Source: Nitrospira sp. CR1.2
GTDB taxonomy: Bacteria; Nitrospirota; Nitrospiria; Nitrospirales; Nitrospiraceae
Assembly (NCBI GenBank): GCA_014055495.1
Contig: WIAG01000011.1
Coordinates: 25,127-89,126, forward strand
Length of the DNA stretch: 64,000 bases
Reading direction: 5' to 3'
The notes beneath the pieces were generated by a model. That model made no database searches. It saw only the letters and a program-made list of their open reading frames with translations, and was not told the DNA's origin. This document shows positions 1 through 9,590 of this stretch, piece by piece (within the stretch, counting starts at the first letter, position 1; every line of letters starts with the position of its first letter). The position numbers and the translations under genes were made by a program.

Positions 1-98
1 ATATCGCCACGGTCGGAAAGATCGATGACAAAGTAGGTGGGAAGCTCAAAGAAATCATTTCGACGTTTAAGCAGAAAATGGGCTATGGAGGAAAGTAA
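1..98 (+). CDS. atpA: ATP synthase F1 alpha subunit, C-terminal end (partial)
   Basis: The reading frame is open from base 3 and ends at TAA 96-98. It encodes the last 31 residues of a protein ending in KMGYGGK. The sequence (IDDKVGGKLKEI) fits the C-terminal helices of F1 alpha, the nucleotide-binding but largely non-catalytic subunit of the ATP synthase hexamer. Placement directly before atpG, atpD and atpC matches the standard alpha-gamma-beta-epsilon order. The rest of the gene lies outside the window, so identification rests on this tail and the context. Confidence 0.85.
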   Translation, partial: IATVGKIDDKVGGKLKEIISTFKQKMGYGGK

Positions 99-183
99 GA
101 TATTGTGATGGCGTGATGGGGGGGGAGTGATCATTCCTCTCTTCGCTGAATCGCCCAATCGCCTCTGTCTACTTCCGTAAGAT

Positions 184-1068
184 ATGCCGAGTTTACAATC
201 ACTCAGGCGGAAAATTGCCGCCTTCAAAAATACGCAGAAGATCACGAAGGCCATGAAAATGGTCGCGGCGGCGAAGCTCAAGCGCTCGCAGGATCGTATT
301 CTCGCGGCTCGTCCGTACGCGCATAAAATGCGAGGCGTGCTCAGCAATCTGAGCCAACGTGTGAATCGTACCTCCCATCCCTTGCTCCAAAAGCGTGAGG
401 GGAGGAAAATCGAAATCCTCGTCGTTACGAGCGATCGCGGTCTCTGCGGCGGCTTTAACGGAAATATCGTCAGAAAGAGCGCCGAATTCGTCCGGCAATG
501 CGAGGCCCAAGGCTTGTCGGTCAATCTCAGTCTCATCGGGCGCAAGGGCCGTGATTATTTCCGTCGACGGTCGTGGCCAATTAGGCAGGAGTGGACCGGG
601 ATTTTCGATAAATTGAGCTTTGAGCATGCCATCGATATCGGTGGTGACCTGGCCGAAAATTTCGTCAAGGGGACCTTCGACGAACTATACGTGGTCTACA
701 ACGAGTTTAAGTCTGCCATTCAACAGCGAGTGATTGTCGAAAAGCTGTTCCCTATCGATGCCGCTGCGGAATTCGGTGCGCCACAAGCCACCGAAGGTTC
801 TTCCCTTGGCGGCAGCTATCTGTATGAGCCAGATGAGGGCGAACTTCTGAACGCGCTGGTTCCGAAGCACTTTCAGATTCAAACCTACCGAATTTTGCTG
901 GAGTCTGCGGCCGCGGAGCATGGCGCACGAATGGCGGCCATGGACGGCGCGACCCGCAATGCCGGTCAGCTGATCAAGAAAGTCACGTTGTATTACAACA
1001 AGACCCGCCAAGCGGCCATTACCAAAGAACTCATGGACATCGTGGGTGGCGCAGAGGCCCTGAAATAA
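184..1068 (+). CDS. atpG: ATP synthase F1 gamma subunit
   Basis: This is the central rotating stalk of F1, which couples proton flow through Fo to catalysis in beta. The 294-residue length is normal. The N-terminus (LRRKIAAFKNTQKITKAMKMVAAAKL) is the coiled helix entering the alpha3beta3 barrel. TSDRGLCGGFN near residue 82 is a family hallmark, and the C-terminal helix with MDGATRNAGQLI is also conserved. It lies 85 bp after atpA and 68 bp before atpD in the atp operon. ATG 184 gives the expected N-terminus. Confidence 0.97.
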   Translation: MPSLQSLRRKIAAFKNTQKITKAMKMVAAAKLKRSQDRILAARPYAHKMRGVLSNLSQRVNRTSHPLLQKREGRKIEILVVTSDRGLCGGFNGNIVRKSAEFVRQCEAQGLSVNLSLIGRKGRDYFRRRSWPIRQEWTGIFDKLSFEHAIDIGGDLAENFVKGTFDELYVVYNEFKSAIQQRVIVEKLFPIDAAAEFGAPQATEGSSLGGSYLYEPDEGELLNALVPKHFQIQTYRILLESAAAEHGARMAAMDGATRNAGQLIKKVTLYYNKTRQAAITKELMDIVGGAEALK

Positions 1069-1100
1069 AATCTGGACTGAGGAATGCTGCACGACGGTAA

Positions 1101-2579
<1,479 letters not shown>

Positions 2580-2595
2580 GAAGGGGCGAATCGAG

Positions 2596-2661
2596 CGTCC
2601 TCGTTGCTCGCGCAACGCGCGGCCTCCGAAGGCCCTCGTTGGACGCGCGCAGGCGAGGACG
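2596..2661. repeat. Imperfect long palindrome between atpD and atpC
   Basis: The outer arms CGTCCTCG (2596-2603) and CGAGGACG (2654-2661) are perfect inverted repeats. Inside them, GCGCAACGCGCGG and its partner CGCGCG/CCAACGAGG continue an imperfect stem around a central GGCCTCCGAAGGCC palindrome. The element sits in the only sizeable gap of the atp operon and lacks a T-tract. It looks more like a REP/BIME-type intergenic element or mRNA-processing hairpin than a terminator. Its copy number cannot be judged from one window. Confidence 0.55.
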
Positions 2662-2703
2662 CATCGCTTCTCCCTCATGGTGCAGGGGAGTAGTAGAACA
2701 AAG

Positions 2704-3126
2704 ATGGCTGGAAAGATTCTCTTAGAAGTCGTGACGCCGGAGAAGTTGCTCTTGAGTCAGGAGGTTGATGAGGTCATCGCTCCAGGCAGTGAGGGAGAGT
2801 TCGGCGTTCTACCAGGACATTGCCACCTGTTGTCCAGTCTGCGTATCGGAGAGCTTCGGTATAAGTCACAAGAGGTCTGGCACTTTATGTCGATCCTGTG
2901 GGGCTACGCCGAAGTCACACCCGCCAAAGTCACCGTCATGGCGGAAATTGCTGAGAAGGCTGAGGACATCGATGTTGGTCGTGCGCAACAGGCCGTTGAA
3001 AAGGCTGAGCAGCGCCTCCAGGCAGGGGGGCTTCCCTCGGAAGTCAAAGAAGCGCAGATCAGCCTGGAAAAGGCTCGTCTTCGGAAAAAGATTGCCGATC
3101 GTGCGCGCAAGGCTGGCCACGCGTAA
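2704..3126 (+). CDS. atpC: ATP synthase F1 epsilon subunit
   Basis: Epsilon links gamma to the c-ring and can inhibit ATP hydrolysis. From ATG 2704 the protein has 140 residues, the normal size: MAGKILLEVVTPEKLLL, then the beta-sandwich motif APGSEGEFGVLPGH, then a C-terminal helical hairpin rich in Lys/Glu/Ala. The open frame extends upstream to 2524, but those 60 residues are low-quality sequence across the palindrome, so the internal ATG is chosen. It is the last gene of the atp operon. Confidence 0.95.
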   Translation: MAGKILLEVVTPEKLLLSQEVDEVIAPGSEGEFGVLPGHCHLLSSLRIGELRYKSQEVWHFMSILWGYAEVTPAKVTVMAEIAEKAEDIDVGRAQQAVEKAEQRLQAGGLPSEVKEAQISLEKARLRKKIADRARKAGHA

Positions 3127-4075
3127 AGATTCGACCTCCCGGCCCTCCGTCGTTGCATCTCCGTGTCCCCGATCTTCTCGTGCCGACGTCTTCCGCACCA
3201 ACCTCGTCCGGTTCTCTCTTCTCCTCATACTCCTGTGCCTGGTCTCAGCTTGTGCTGCCCCTGCGATCCATACTCGGCCGGTTCAGGAGGAGGCCGAATG
3301 GCTCGTTCGATTGGATTCGGTCGCTCCTGTTGATCGCACCGGGATTCGTTACGAACATCCGGCGACGTGGAGTGAGCAGGATCTCTTTGCCATTCTGAGT
3401 CGGCTGTTCCTCGAGCAGCGCGTCGGCCTGATGGATGAGCCGAAACCGGTGCGGGAAGTGTTTTCACGTGAGGAGTTGCAGAATATCCTGCCAGGGTTGA
3501 GAACGGCATTTCAAACCGCCGCGGCGAATGAATGGGTGGCCTTCAGCATCATGCAGTACCAGGGTGCCGAAGAACGTGTCGTGACGTCGGGGGGATTGTT
3601 TCAGGACCAGCATCGATTACACATTGTTGTCGCCAATCATCGGGCAATCATTCAAGCGAACTCCCGGGAGTTGCTCAAGATCAAACACAATCCCCTGTAC
3701 TCAGTCAATGGACCCGGGGGCATTCTGGGCATCGAACCTCGCCGGTATGTGCTCTCAACCAAGGCGAACTGGTCCGGAGGCTACCAAGCATCGGCTAACG
3801 AGATGGTGCTGGACCATGAGGGATTTCTGGCAACCCTCAACGCGTCCGATCGCCGGGGGGTGACCACATACATCAGGCGATCGGGGCCACTGGGCGAGAC
3901 TCATACCTCTTCAAGCCTTGTGGAATCGGCGGGTGAAGGGAGCACCAACAATCCATCGGCGACCCTTGAACGCCTCGAAGCTGAAATCGAACAACTCAAG
4001 CGGCAGCTTGCCGACAAGCAACTGCAGGTGGAGCGCCTGAAGGGCATCCCGTCCCGCCTACCAACCAACCGGTGA
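3101..4075 (+). CDS. Putative lipoprotein with C-terminal coiled coil
   Basis: I do not recognise a family. The frame contains a hydrophobic run and lipobox ending LVSAC, with the lipidated Cys encoded at 3251, so the mature protein is probably membrane-anchored. The last 40 residues (LERLEAEIEQLKRQLADKQ) form a strong coiled coil. The start is unclear: between atpC and the lipobox there is no in-frame ATG, GTG or TTG except GTG 3101, which overlaps atpC by 26 bp and gives a long Arg-rich n-region. The body is rich in polar beta-type sequence with no known motif. Confidence 0.65.
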   Translation: MRARLATRKDSTSRPSVVASPCPRSSRADVFRTNLVRFSLLLILLCLVSACAAPAIHTRPVQEEAEWLVRLDSVAPVDRTGIRYEHPATWSEQDLFAILSRLFLEQRVGLMDEPKPVREVFSREELQNILPGLRTAFQTAAANEWVAFSIMQYQGAEERVVTSGGLFQDQHRLHIVVANHRAIIQANSRELLKIKHNPLYSVNGPGGILGIEPRRYVLSTKANWSGGYQASANEMVLDHEGFLATLNASDRRGVTTYIRRSGPLGETHTSSSLVESAGEGSTNNPSATLERLEAEIEQLKRQLADKQLQVERLKGIPSRLPTNR

Positions 4076-4194
4076 GCCTCACGGGACTATAGTGAACCAC
4101 CGCACGGTCATGAGGGGGAGCCAGTTCCCAAAGCACAGCCCCTCTTGTCGAGCGTAACTCTCGCTATGCCAACACTGCAAAGCGTGGGGAAGAC

Positions 4195-5133
4195 GTGCAG
4201 ACAGAGTTCATCATCTCCGCGGGTGAAAGACCAAAACGACTAGACCTGTTTTTGGTTCACCGTGAACCGAAACTCTCGCGAGCGGCCTTGCAGCGGATGA
4301 TTCAAGCCGGGTGGGTGAGGATCAACGATCGTGGCGCGAAACCGAGCCGGAAGGTGAAGCCAGGGGATGTCGTACGGTTCGATAGCCCACAACCTGCGCC
4401 ACTATTGTGCCACGGTCAGACCCAGGTTCTCGACATTCTCTATGAGGACCCTGCCTGCCTCGTCATCAACAAACCGGCCGGCATTGTGTGTCATCCCGGT
4501 CCTGGCCATTGGAACGACACCTTGCTCAATGCTCTCCTCGACCACCTGGGGGTAACCGGAGCTATCAGCAAAATCGGGTTCGTCCACCGACTCGACAAGG
4601 ACACGTCGGGGTTGCTGGTCGTGGCCAAAACTCCGGAGGCCCACCGGTGTCTGTCCGAACAATTCGAGCACCATACCATCACGAGAGCGTACGAAGCCTT
4701 GGTTCATGCAGTTCCACGACTACCCACAGGCCTCATCGACAGGGCGATCGGCCCTGAGACGGGAAGCTTGACACGCATGTCGGTTCATACACTGCGCCCA
4801 AAGTCCTCCAGCACAGCCTATCAGGTCGAGGAAACGTTCGCTGGGAGAGCTGCACGCCTGGTGTTGATGCCGCGTACGGGCCGGACTCACCAGATTCGTG
4901 CGCATCTTGAGACGATCGGGCATCCGATCATCGGTGACAAGGTCTATGGCGGCAGCCCCACCAGTGTAGCCGACAGGATACCGGCTCCCCGGGTGATGCT
5001 GCACGCGCGGAAACTCGCCTTCCAACATCCGGAACATCGGGACTATTGTGAATTCGAGGTGGAGGCGCCAACGGACTTTCAGTCGATCAGTGGCATGCTT
5101 CGTCTGCTGGTGTCTAGAGAGCCCAAGCCATAA
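4195..5133 (+). CDS. RluA-family 23S rRNA/tRNA pseudouridine synthase (paralog 1)
   Basis: Isomerises specific uridines in structured RNA to pseudouridine. The N-terminus (residues 14-60) is an S4-like RNA-binding domain (SRAALQRMIQAGWVRIN). The catalytic domain carries HRLDKDTSG with the nucleophilic Asp, plus RTGRTHQIRAHL and GDKVYGG typical of RluC/RluD. GTG 4195 follows GGGGAAG. It has 312 residues, the normal size. A second RluA-type gene lies 1.2 kb downstream at 6355. Substrate site (RluD-like or RluC-like) cannot be assigned from sequence alone. Confidence 0.92.
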   Translation: MQTEFIISAGERPKRLDLFLVHREPKLSRAALQRMIQAGWVRINDRGAKPSRKVKPGDVVRFDSPQPAPLLCHGQTQVLDILYEDPACLVINKPAGIVCHPGPGHWNDTLLNALLDHLGVTGAISKIGFVHRLDKDTSGLLVVAKTPEAHRCLSEQFEHHTITRAYEALVHAVPRLPTGLIDRAIGPETGSLTRMSVHTLRPKSSSTAYQVEETFAGRAARLVLMPRTGRTHQIRAHLETIGHPIIGDKVYGGSPTSVADRIPAPRVMLHARKLAFQHPEHRDYCEFEVEAPTDFQSISGMLRLLVSREPKP

Positions 5134-5498
5134 CCAGAGGTCCACGGAGAGATGCCTTCCGTCCCCGTACCCACAGGCCGGACCAAATCTCTACCATCCG
5201 GCACAAGGACGAAACCATCGGAGACCGGAGCGGCGCCCTGCCCGGATTGTACTGTGTACGAGGTCGGGTCTTTCCGAGCGCCTCGATGAAGCTGGTTCAC
5301 TGAGGGCTGCGTCAAGACAAGCGTTGATCACGGTCTCTGGACGGCGCGCCAATAGGCTCCCTACGCATCCTTCTCGAGTCTGTAGGCTGGTCTCTTTCCG
5401 ACCCTGCTGCTCCCGTCCGGGAAGCCAATTACGAACGGGTGGCGACACAGGCGGACGGGCGTGACCGACCATGCTGCCAGGAACCCGGGCGACTCAGA
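5134..5498. other. Intergenic region, no supported gene
   Basis: This 365-bp stretch lies between the first RluA-type gene and the end of the convergent PilZ gene. Short open frames in it have no recognisable protein character and no ribosome-binding site. I found no convincing terminator or RNA gene. Confidence 0.6.
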
Positions 5499-5978
5499 CT
5501 AAAGCGAAAGGCTGGAAATATCACGATCCAAATGCCGGCGCTGGAGGAGAAAGAAGGGAAAACCTCCGAAGGCGAGATGGCATCCAACCAGATAGCAGGG
5601 TTGTTGCGGTCCGACCGGAAGTTCCGTTGTCCATCTCACTTCAAACAGACTCGACCCCCGTTGCGCCCGCAGCGCGGGATTGTGGAGCGTCAACAATTGG
5701 CCGTCGTGAGGTTTTCGGTCCAGTAATAGGAGAATGCCGCCCGAGCTAATGTTCAGGGAATGTGCTTTCCCGGCGATGAGCGGCACTTCCTGCCGTTGCC
5801 CCAACCCATAGAGACAAGGGGTCTTCACTGAAAATCGCGCATCAATGCGCCGCTCGTGCTGGGCCACCGGTTCAACAACCGCCTGCTGGTTGTCCACAGG
5901 ATGCGACTGCGCAAGTGAGTTCGGATTCAGCGCCTCTTGTAGCGACCTGAGCACTCTGTGGATAAAATCAGAGGTCAT
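5499..5978 (-). CDS. PilZ-domain protein
   Basis: PilZ domains bind cyclic di-GMP and convey it to motility, adhesion or envelope targets. After about 45 polar residues the sequence shows ERRIDARFSV (the RxxxR ligand motif) and, about 28 residues later, NISSGGILL (the D/NxSxxG motif). The beta-strand pattern continues to the C-terminal YLVGCHLAFGG. ATG 5978 follows GGAGCAGGG; an upstream in-frame TTG at 5999 is less likely. The gene lies alone between two plus-strand RluA genes. A REC-GGDEF protein at 15010 could supply the ligand (inference). Confidence 0.85.
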   Translation of the reverse strand: MTSDFIHRVLRSLQEALNPNSLAQSHPVDNQQAVVEPVAQHERRIDARFSVKTPCLYGLGQRQEVPLIAGKAHSLNISSGGILLLLDRKPHDGQLLTLHNPALRAQRGSSLFEVRWTTELPVGPQQPCYLVGCHLAFGGFPFFLLQRRHLDRDISSLSL

Positions 5979-5999
5979 TGGGCTGCCCTGCTCCAACAA

Positions 6000-6354
6000 T
6001 GGTGTGACGAGAACTCTCCCTCATAGAGAAAGCAATTCAAATGCCTATTGGAGGCGCTGCACGTGGATCGCTAACAGCCTGATTTTGGTTCGACGAGAAC
6101 ATGAGTTGGTAATCTGCGGTGCTGGGTGTGCTGTCAAAACTTTCGCAAGAACGTCAGAAATGAGGACGTTCGCAAGGGCACACGGTTATGGATGTGCGCG
6201 CAGTGCGAGGCGTTCACTCTGTGGATGAAATGTGGATGACCTGTGCGTCAGATGTGCAGAACCGGTGGGTTGTTCGGCATCTTGTTTTTGACGAGCCCCT
6301 GTGTCAGCCTACGCAGGCATTCATGCAGGTCACACCGCAAGTAATCATAGCGTG
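6000..6354. other. Intergenic region with small inverted repeat
   Basis: This gap separates the PilZ gene (minus) and the second RluA gene (plus), so it should hold two divergent promoters, though I see no clear -35/-10 pair. It contains a 7-bp perfect inverted repeat, GAACGTC at 6149-6155 and GACGTTC at 6165-6171. The phrase CGCAAG occurs beside both arms. No gene is supported. Confidence 0.5.
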
Positions 6355-7329
6355 ATGAGCATAAGCACGACCCCGGTTGAAATTGTGGTGACCGGAGGCG
6401 AATCCTCAAAACGGATCGACGTCTTTCTTGCCAATCGTGATCCCACCTTTTCCCGGTCGGCGTTGCAGCGTTTGATCGGAGAGGGACGTATACAGATCAA
6501 TGGCCGCACTGTGCGGCCGAGTCAAAAGATCAAGCCGGGGGATCGCATCAGATTGGAGGTTCCTCGTCCGGAGCCGCTTGATCTCCGGCCAGAGGCCATT
6601 CCGTTTGAGATTCTACACGAGGATGCCGATGTGTTAGTGCTGAACAAGCCGGCGGGTCTGGTTGTGCATCCAGCGCCGGGAAATTGGTCGGGCACCCTCG
6701 TGAATGCGCTGCTGCACCACTTTGCGACATCGGGAGTGACGCCGTCGCACGTGGGAGGAAAGGAACGACCGGGCCTGGTCCACCGGCTGGACAAAGAAAC
6801 CTCCGGCGTGATGGTCATCGCCAAGACGGACCAGTCGCACCGCGCATTGGCGGCCCAATTTAAGCTCCATACGATCACTCGCGTGTATGAGGCGTTGGTG
6901 TGGGGGGTGCCGAAAAAGGGCCATGGGCTGATCGACCTTGCCATCGGCCGTGACACCAAGGAGCGGAAGAAGTTCTCAAGCCGGACGACGAAACCGAAAG
7001 CCTCAGCGACCGAGTATCGAGTTGAAGCACGGTATGGAAAGATGGCTGCGCATGTGAGGCTTGTTCCGAGGACAGGGCGTACGCATCAATTACGGGTGCA
7101 TCTGAGCTCGATCGACCACCCCATCCTCGGTGACAAGACCTATGGTGGTGCCAAGGTGATGACTGTGGAGGGGATTCCGGTACCACGCGTGATGCTTCAT
7201 GCCCGCACGCTCGGTTTCACCCATCCGACCGGTGGTGAGTATCATCAGTTCGATGTGCCGTTTCCCGCCGATATCGTGCAGGTACGTGATGGCCTCGAGG
7301 CCGCGACCGCGCGCGACGTGATGTCATAG
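6355..7329 (+). CDS. RluA-family pseudouridine synthase, RluD-like (paralog 2)
   Basis: Second RNA pseudouridine synthase of the window. It has the S4 domain (SRSALQRLIGEGRIQING), the catalytic motif HRLDKETSG, then RTGRTHQLRVHL and GDKTYGG. It diverges clearly from the 4195 gene while keeping every core motif, so the two are paralogs with probably different uridine targets. ATG 6355 removes an 18-residue weak extension from GTG 6301 and gives 324 residues, matching the family. The following gene starts 67 bp downstream. Confidence 0.93.
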   Translation: MSISTTPVEIVVTGGESSKRIDVFLANRDPTFSRSALQRLIGEGRIQINGRTVRPSQKIKPGDRIRLEVPRPEPLDLRPEAIPFEILHEDADVLVLNKPAGLVVHPAPGNWSGTLVNALLHHFATSGVTPSHVGGKERPGLVHRLDKETSGVMVIAKTDQSHRALAAQFKLHTITRVYEALVWGVPKKGHGLIDLAIGRDTKERKKFSSRTTKPKASATEYRVEARYGKMAAHVRLVPRTGRTHQLRVHLSSIDHPILGDKTYGGAKVMTVEGIPVPRVMLHARTLGFTHPTGGEYHQFDVPFPADIVQVRDGLEAATARDVMS

Positions 7330-7395
7330 AGCTGAGTGCCCCGCCCTGCGCGGGATGGTGAAGGACCCGTCGGTGACTGTCAGGAAAGGAGCGTC

Positions 7396-7818
7396 ATGGA
7401 AACCAGTGCCGTGCTTGACCGGATCGGTGAGCTGATTGCGCAGCTCAAAGGCTACGCCTCCAAGCTACCGACAGTCGTGCATCTCGCATCTGTGCCGACC
7501 GGTGTCAAACCCAAACCGGAAGCCGTGGAGGCATTTGAACAGGCGCTGCTGAGATTTCGAGAGCAAAGCGGGCGTTCTCCATACAGGGGGCTGCAAGATT
7601 ATCTCATCGAATCACTGGAAGCCTTTGAGGTGGGCAATGTGTTGGGCGCGGTGCAGCCACTACTGGCGGTTCTCGACCATCTCGAACGGATGCAGCGGGA
7701 CAAGGAAATCAAAGTGGTTCCGGCAGAAGAGAAACGGATGGGGGAGTACCGCAGCGCCTTGGTGAAAATCCTCCCCGGCAGTCAACCAGAACTTGAGGGG
7801 GCCGGGCGTGGCATGTAG
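7396..7818 (+). CDS. Hypothetical helical protein
   Basis: A 140-residue protein predicted from composition to be mainly alpha-helical (VLDRIGELIAQLKGYASKL; LDHLERMQRDKEIK) with no signal peptide or membrane segment. I do not recognise the family. ATG 7396 is supported by the ribosome-binding sequence AGGAAAGGAG; the open frame upstream (to 7336) has no such signal. It follows the RluD-like gene by 66 bp and may be cotranscribed. Confidence 0.75.
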   Translation: METSAVLDRIGELIAQLKGYASKLPTVVHLASVPTGVKPKPEAVEAFEQALLRFREQSGRSPYRGLQDYLIESLEAFEVGNVLGAVQPLLAVLDHLERMQRDKEIKVVPAEEKRMGEYRSALVKILPGSQPELEGAGRGM

Positions 7819-7893
7819 GGCGGCAGTCGTGAGGGCTCAGCGTCAAGTGATGAATTGAATCCACAACTCAGCATCTAGCGCGTGGTCGGCGAA

Positions 7894-8073
7894 TCAGTGC
7901 CCCATCTTCGGGCCGGCTGCGTTCGCTCCGGCCGTGACCAGTTGAAACCGGACGCTCGAACCACAGTGCGGGCACGTGGCACGGACGGTCTGCTCATCGA
8001 TGACTTCGTAGTGATCTTGTTTGAGCCACATCAATTGAAAGCACTTCGGACAGCTTCGGACTTGCGTTCCCAT
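7894..8073 (-). CDS. Small zinc-ribbon protein, 59 residues
   Basis: A short gene below common length cut-offs. It reads MGTQVRSCPKC, then about 28 residues later CPHCGSSVRF, and ends GPKMGH. The two CxxC knuckles form a typical zinc ribbon of the MJ0042/FdhE-like kind. ATG 8073 is preceded on the minus strand by AAGGGGAAG at good spacing. It stands alone between two plus-strand genes. The role is unknown; such proteins are often RNA/DNA-binding or assembly adaptors (family knowledge). A similar-sized two-knuckle protein occurs at 56260. Confidence 0.8.
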   Translation of the reverse strand: MGTQVRSCPKCFQLMWLKQDHYEVIDEQTVRATCPHCGSSVRFQLVTAGANAAGPKMGH

Positions 8074-8136
8074 GGTCTTCCCCTTACACTACGATGAATC
8101 AGCTCCCCCTGCGTGGAGCGATTAATGTAGTACAAG

Positions 8137-8577
8137 ATGCCTCCTGCTCTCAAGACCGGCCAACGACCCATCACATTTTCCGATCGCAACGATTTCGACG
8201 CGGCACAACTGATTCAATTGTACCGGCAAGCTCCTTGGACAAAGGATCGAGCCCTTGAGCAGGCGCGGGCGATGCTGGCCCACACGGATCTCGTGATTTC
8301 CGCCTGGGACGGATCCCGGCTGGTCGGCTTCGGGCGGGTGCTGACGGACTACGTGTTCCGCGCGTCCATCTGGGATGTGATCGTCGACCGCGACTATCAA
8401 GGTCAGAAGATCGGTACCGAGATTGTGCGCCGCATTCTCGACCATCCCACGTTGCAGCACGTTGAGCTGTTCTGGCTGTGCACGCGACGGCCGGGATTCT
8501 ACGAGCGGCTTGGTTTCAGCGCCAAAGAGCAGACCGGCATGGTCTGGTCTCGAAAGAATTCCGGCTCGCAGGCCTGA
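8137..8577 (+). CDS. GNAT-family N-acetyltransferase
   Basis: A 146-residue single-domain acetyltransferase that would transfer acetyl from acetyl-CoA to an amine; the substrate is unknown. The N-terminal helix region is followed by VGFGRVLTDYVFRASIWDVIVDRDYQGQKIGTEI-type motif A, seen here as DVIVDRDYQGQKIG, the acetyl-CoA pyrophosphate loop. FYERLGFSAKEQTGM is the C-terminal motif B. It stands alone between the small zinc ribbon and the convergent znuB. Confidence 0.9.
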   Translation: MPPALKTGQRPITFSDRNDFDAAQLIQLYRQAPWTKDRALEQARAMLAHTDLVISAWDGSRLVGFGRVLTDYVFRASIWDVIVDRDYQGQKIGTEIVRRILDHPTLQHVELFWLCTRRPGFYERLGFSAKEQTGMVWSRKNSGSQA

Positions 8578-8664
8578 GTCGTCCCTCCCCTGGTCAGTGT
8601 GCCGCCTACATTCGGCTTGTGCGATGAGCGTGAGCCTGAGGGGATGTTTCCGGCCAAAATGGGG

Positions 8665-9486
8665 CTATTCAGGATGCACACGATGGAGCCGTTTCGGGGA
8701 GCAGCAGACTGCGAGGAAAAAGATCGCGGTGGCAAGCAAGACGATGGACGGCCCAGAGGGTAAGTCGAACATGTACGACAGCAGGACGCCGGTGACGGCA
8801 CAGAACACGCCAATGAGCATGGAATAGAGCGTCATTTGACTGAGGCTGTGGGTAAGCTGGTAGGCGGTCGAAGCCGGTATCAGGATCATGGCAAATACCA
8901 GAATGGCGCCGACGGTTTTGAGGGCAATCACCACAGTCAGCGCCACCAGCGTCAGCAACAAGTAGAAAATCTGCCGGGCCGGCACGCCGGAGGCTGCGGC
9001 CATTTCCTGATCGAACGCGATGAAATACAGTTCCTTCGACAGCAGGAGGATCGTGCCCAAGACCCCGACGCTAAGCCCGCCGATCGTCAGCAGTTCCTCC
9101 TTCGTGACCGACAGCACACTGCCGAACAGGTACCCGTAGACCTCCGGGTTATACGTCTTCATCAGGCCGAGAAACAGAATCGCCAACGCCATGGTGGCGG
9201 TGTAAAGGATGCCGATCGAGACATCCAGTTTCATGCGGCCCTTTTCCTCCACCCAGCCGGTGATCCAGACCGTCGCCAACCCGAAGACGATGGCGAGGCT
9301 CAGGGGCGGAAGTCCGAGCAAATAGGCAAGCGTCACACCGGCAAACGCGGCATGGGCTGTCCCGGCGCCGGCAAAGGCCAGTCCGCGCAGCACCACGAAC
9401 ACGCCGATGACGGAACATACCGATCCGACCAAGGCGGCGGCCAACAGGGAACGTTGCATGAAATCGTAGGCGAGCAATTCGAGCAT
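8665..9486 (-). CDS. znuB: Zinc/manganese ABC transporter permease
   Basis: Inner-membrane subunit of a metal ABC-3 family importer, 273 residues with about eight hydrophobic segments. The N-terminus MLELLAYDFMQRSLLAAALVG and the motif LRGLAFAGAGTAHAAFAG are typical of ZnuB/MntB permeases. It is the last gene of a minus-strand znuA-znuC-znuB set, 104 bp after the ATPase gene. Zn versus Mn specificity cannot be settled from the permease. Confidence 0.92.
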   Translation of the reverse strand: MLELLAYDFMQRSLLAAALVGSVCSVIGVFVVLRGLAFAGAGTAHAAFAGVTLAYLLGLPPLSLAIVFGLATVWITGWVEEKGRMKLDVSIGILYTATMALAILFLGLMKTYNPEVYGYLFGSVLSVTKEELLTIGGLSVGVLGTILLLSKELYFIAFDQEMAAASGVPARQIFYLLLTLVALTVVIALKTVGAILVFAMILIPASTAYQLTHSLSQMTLYSMLIGVFCAVTGVLLSYMFDLPSGPSIVLLATAIFFLAVCCSPKRLHRVHPE

Positions 9487-9590
9487 GGTGTTAGTCGATC
9501 ATGGGCACGTGTCGGATCAGGGAAAACGGTGTGGCCGATGCTTCGGAAGCCTGAGCGAGAGGGTGCCGGCCGCATTCCTCACGAGTGTTT

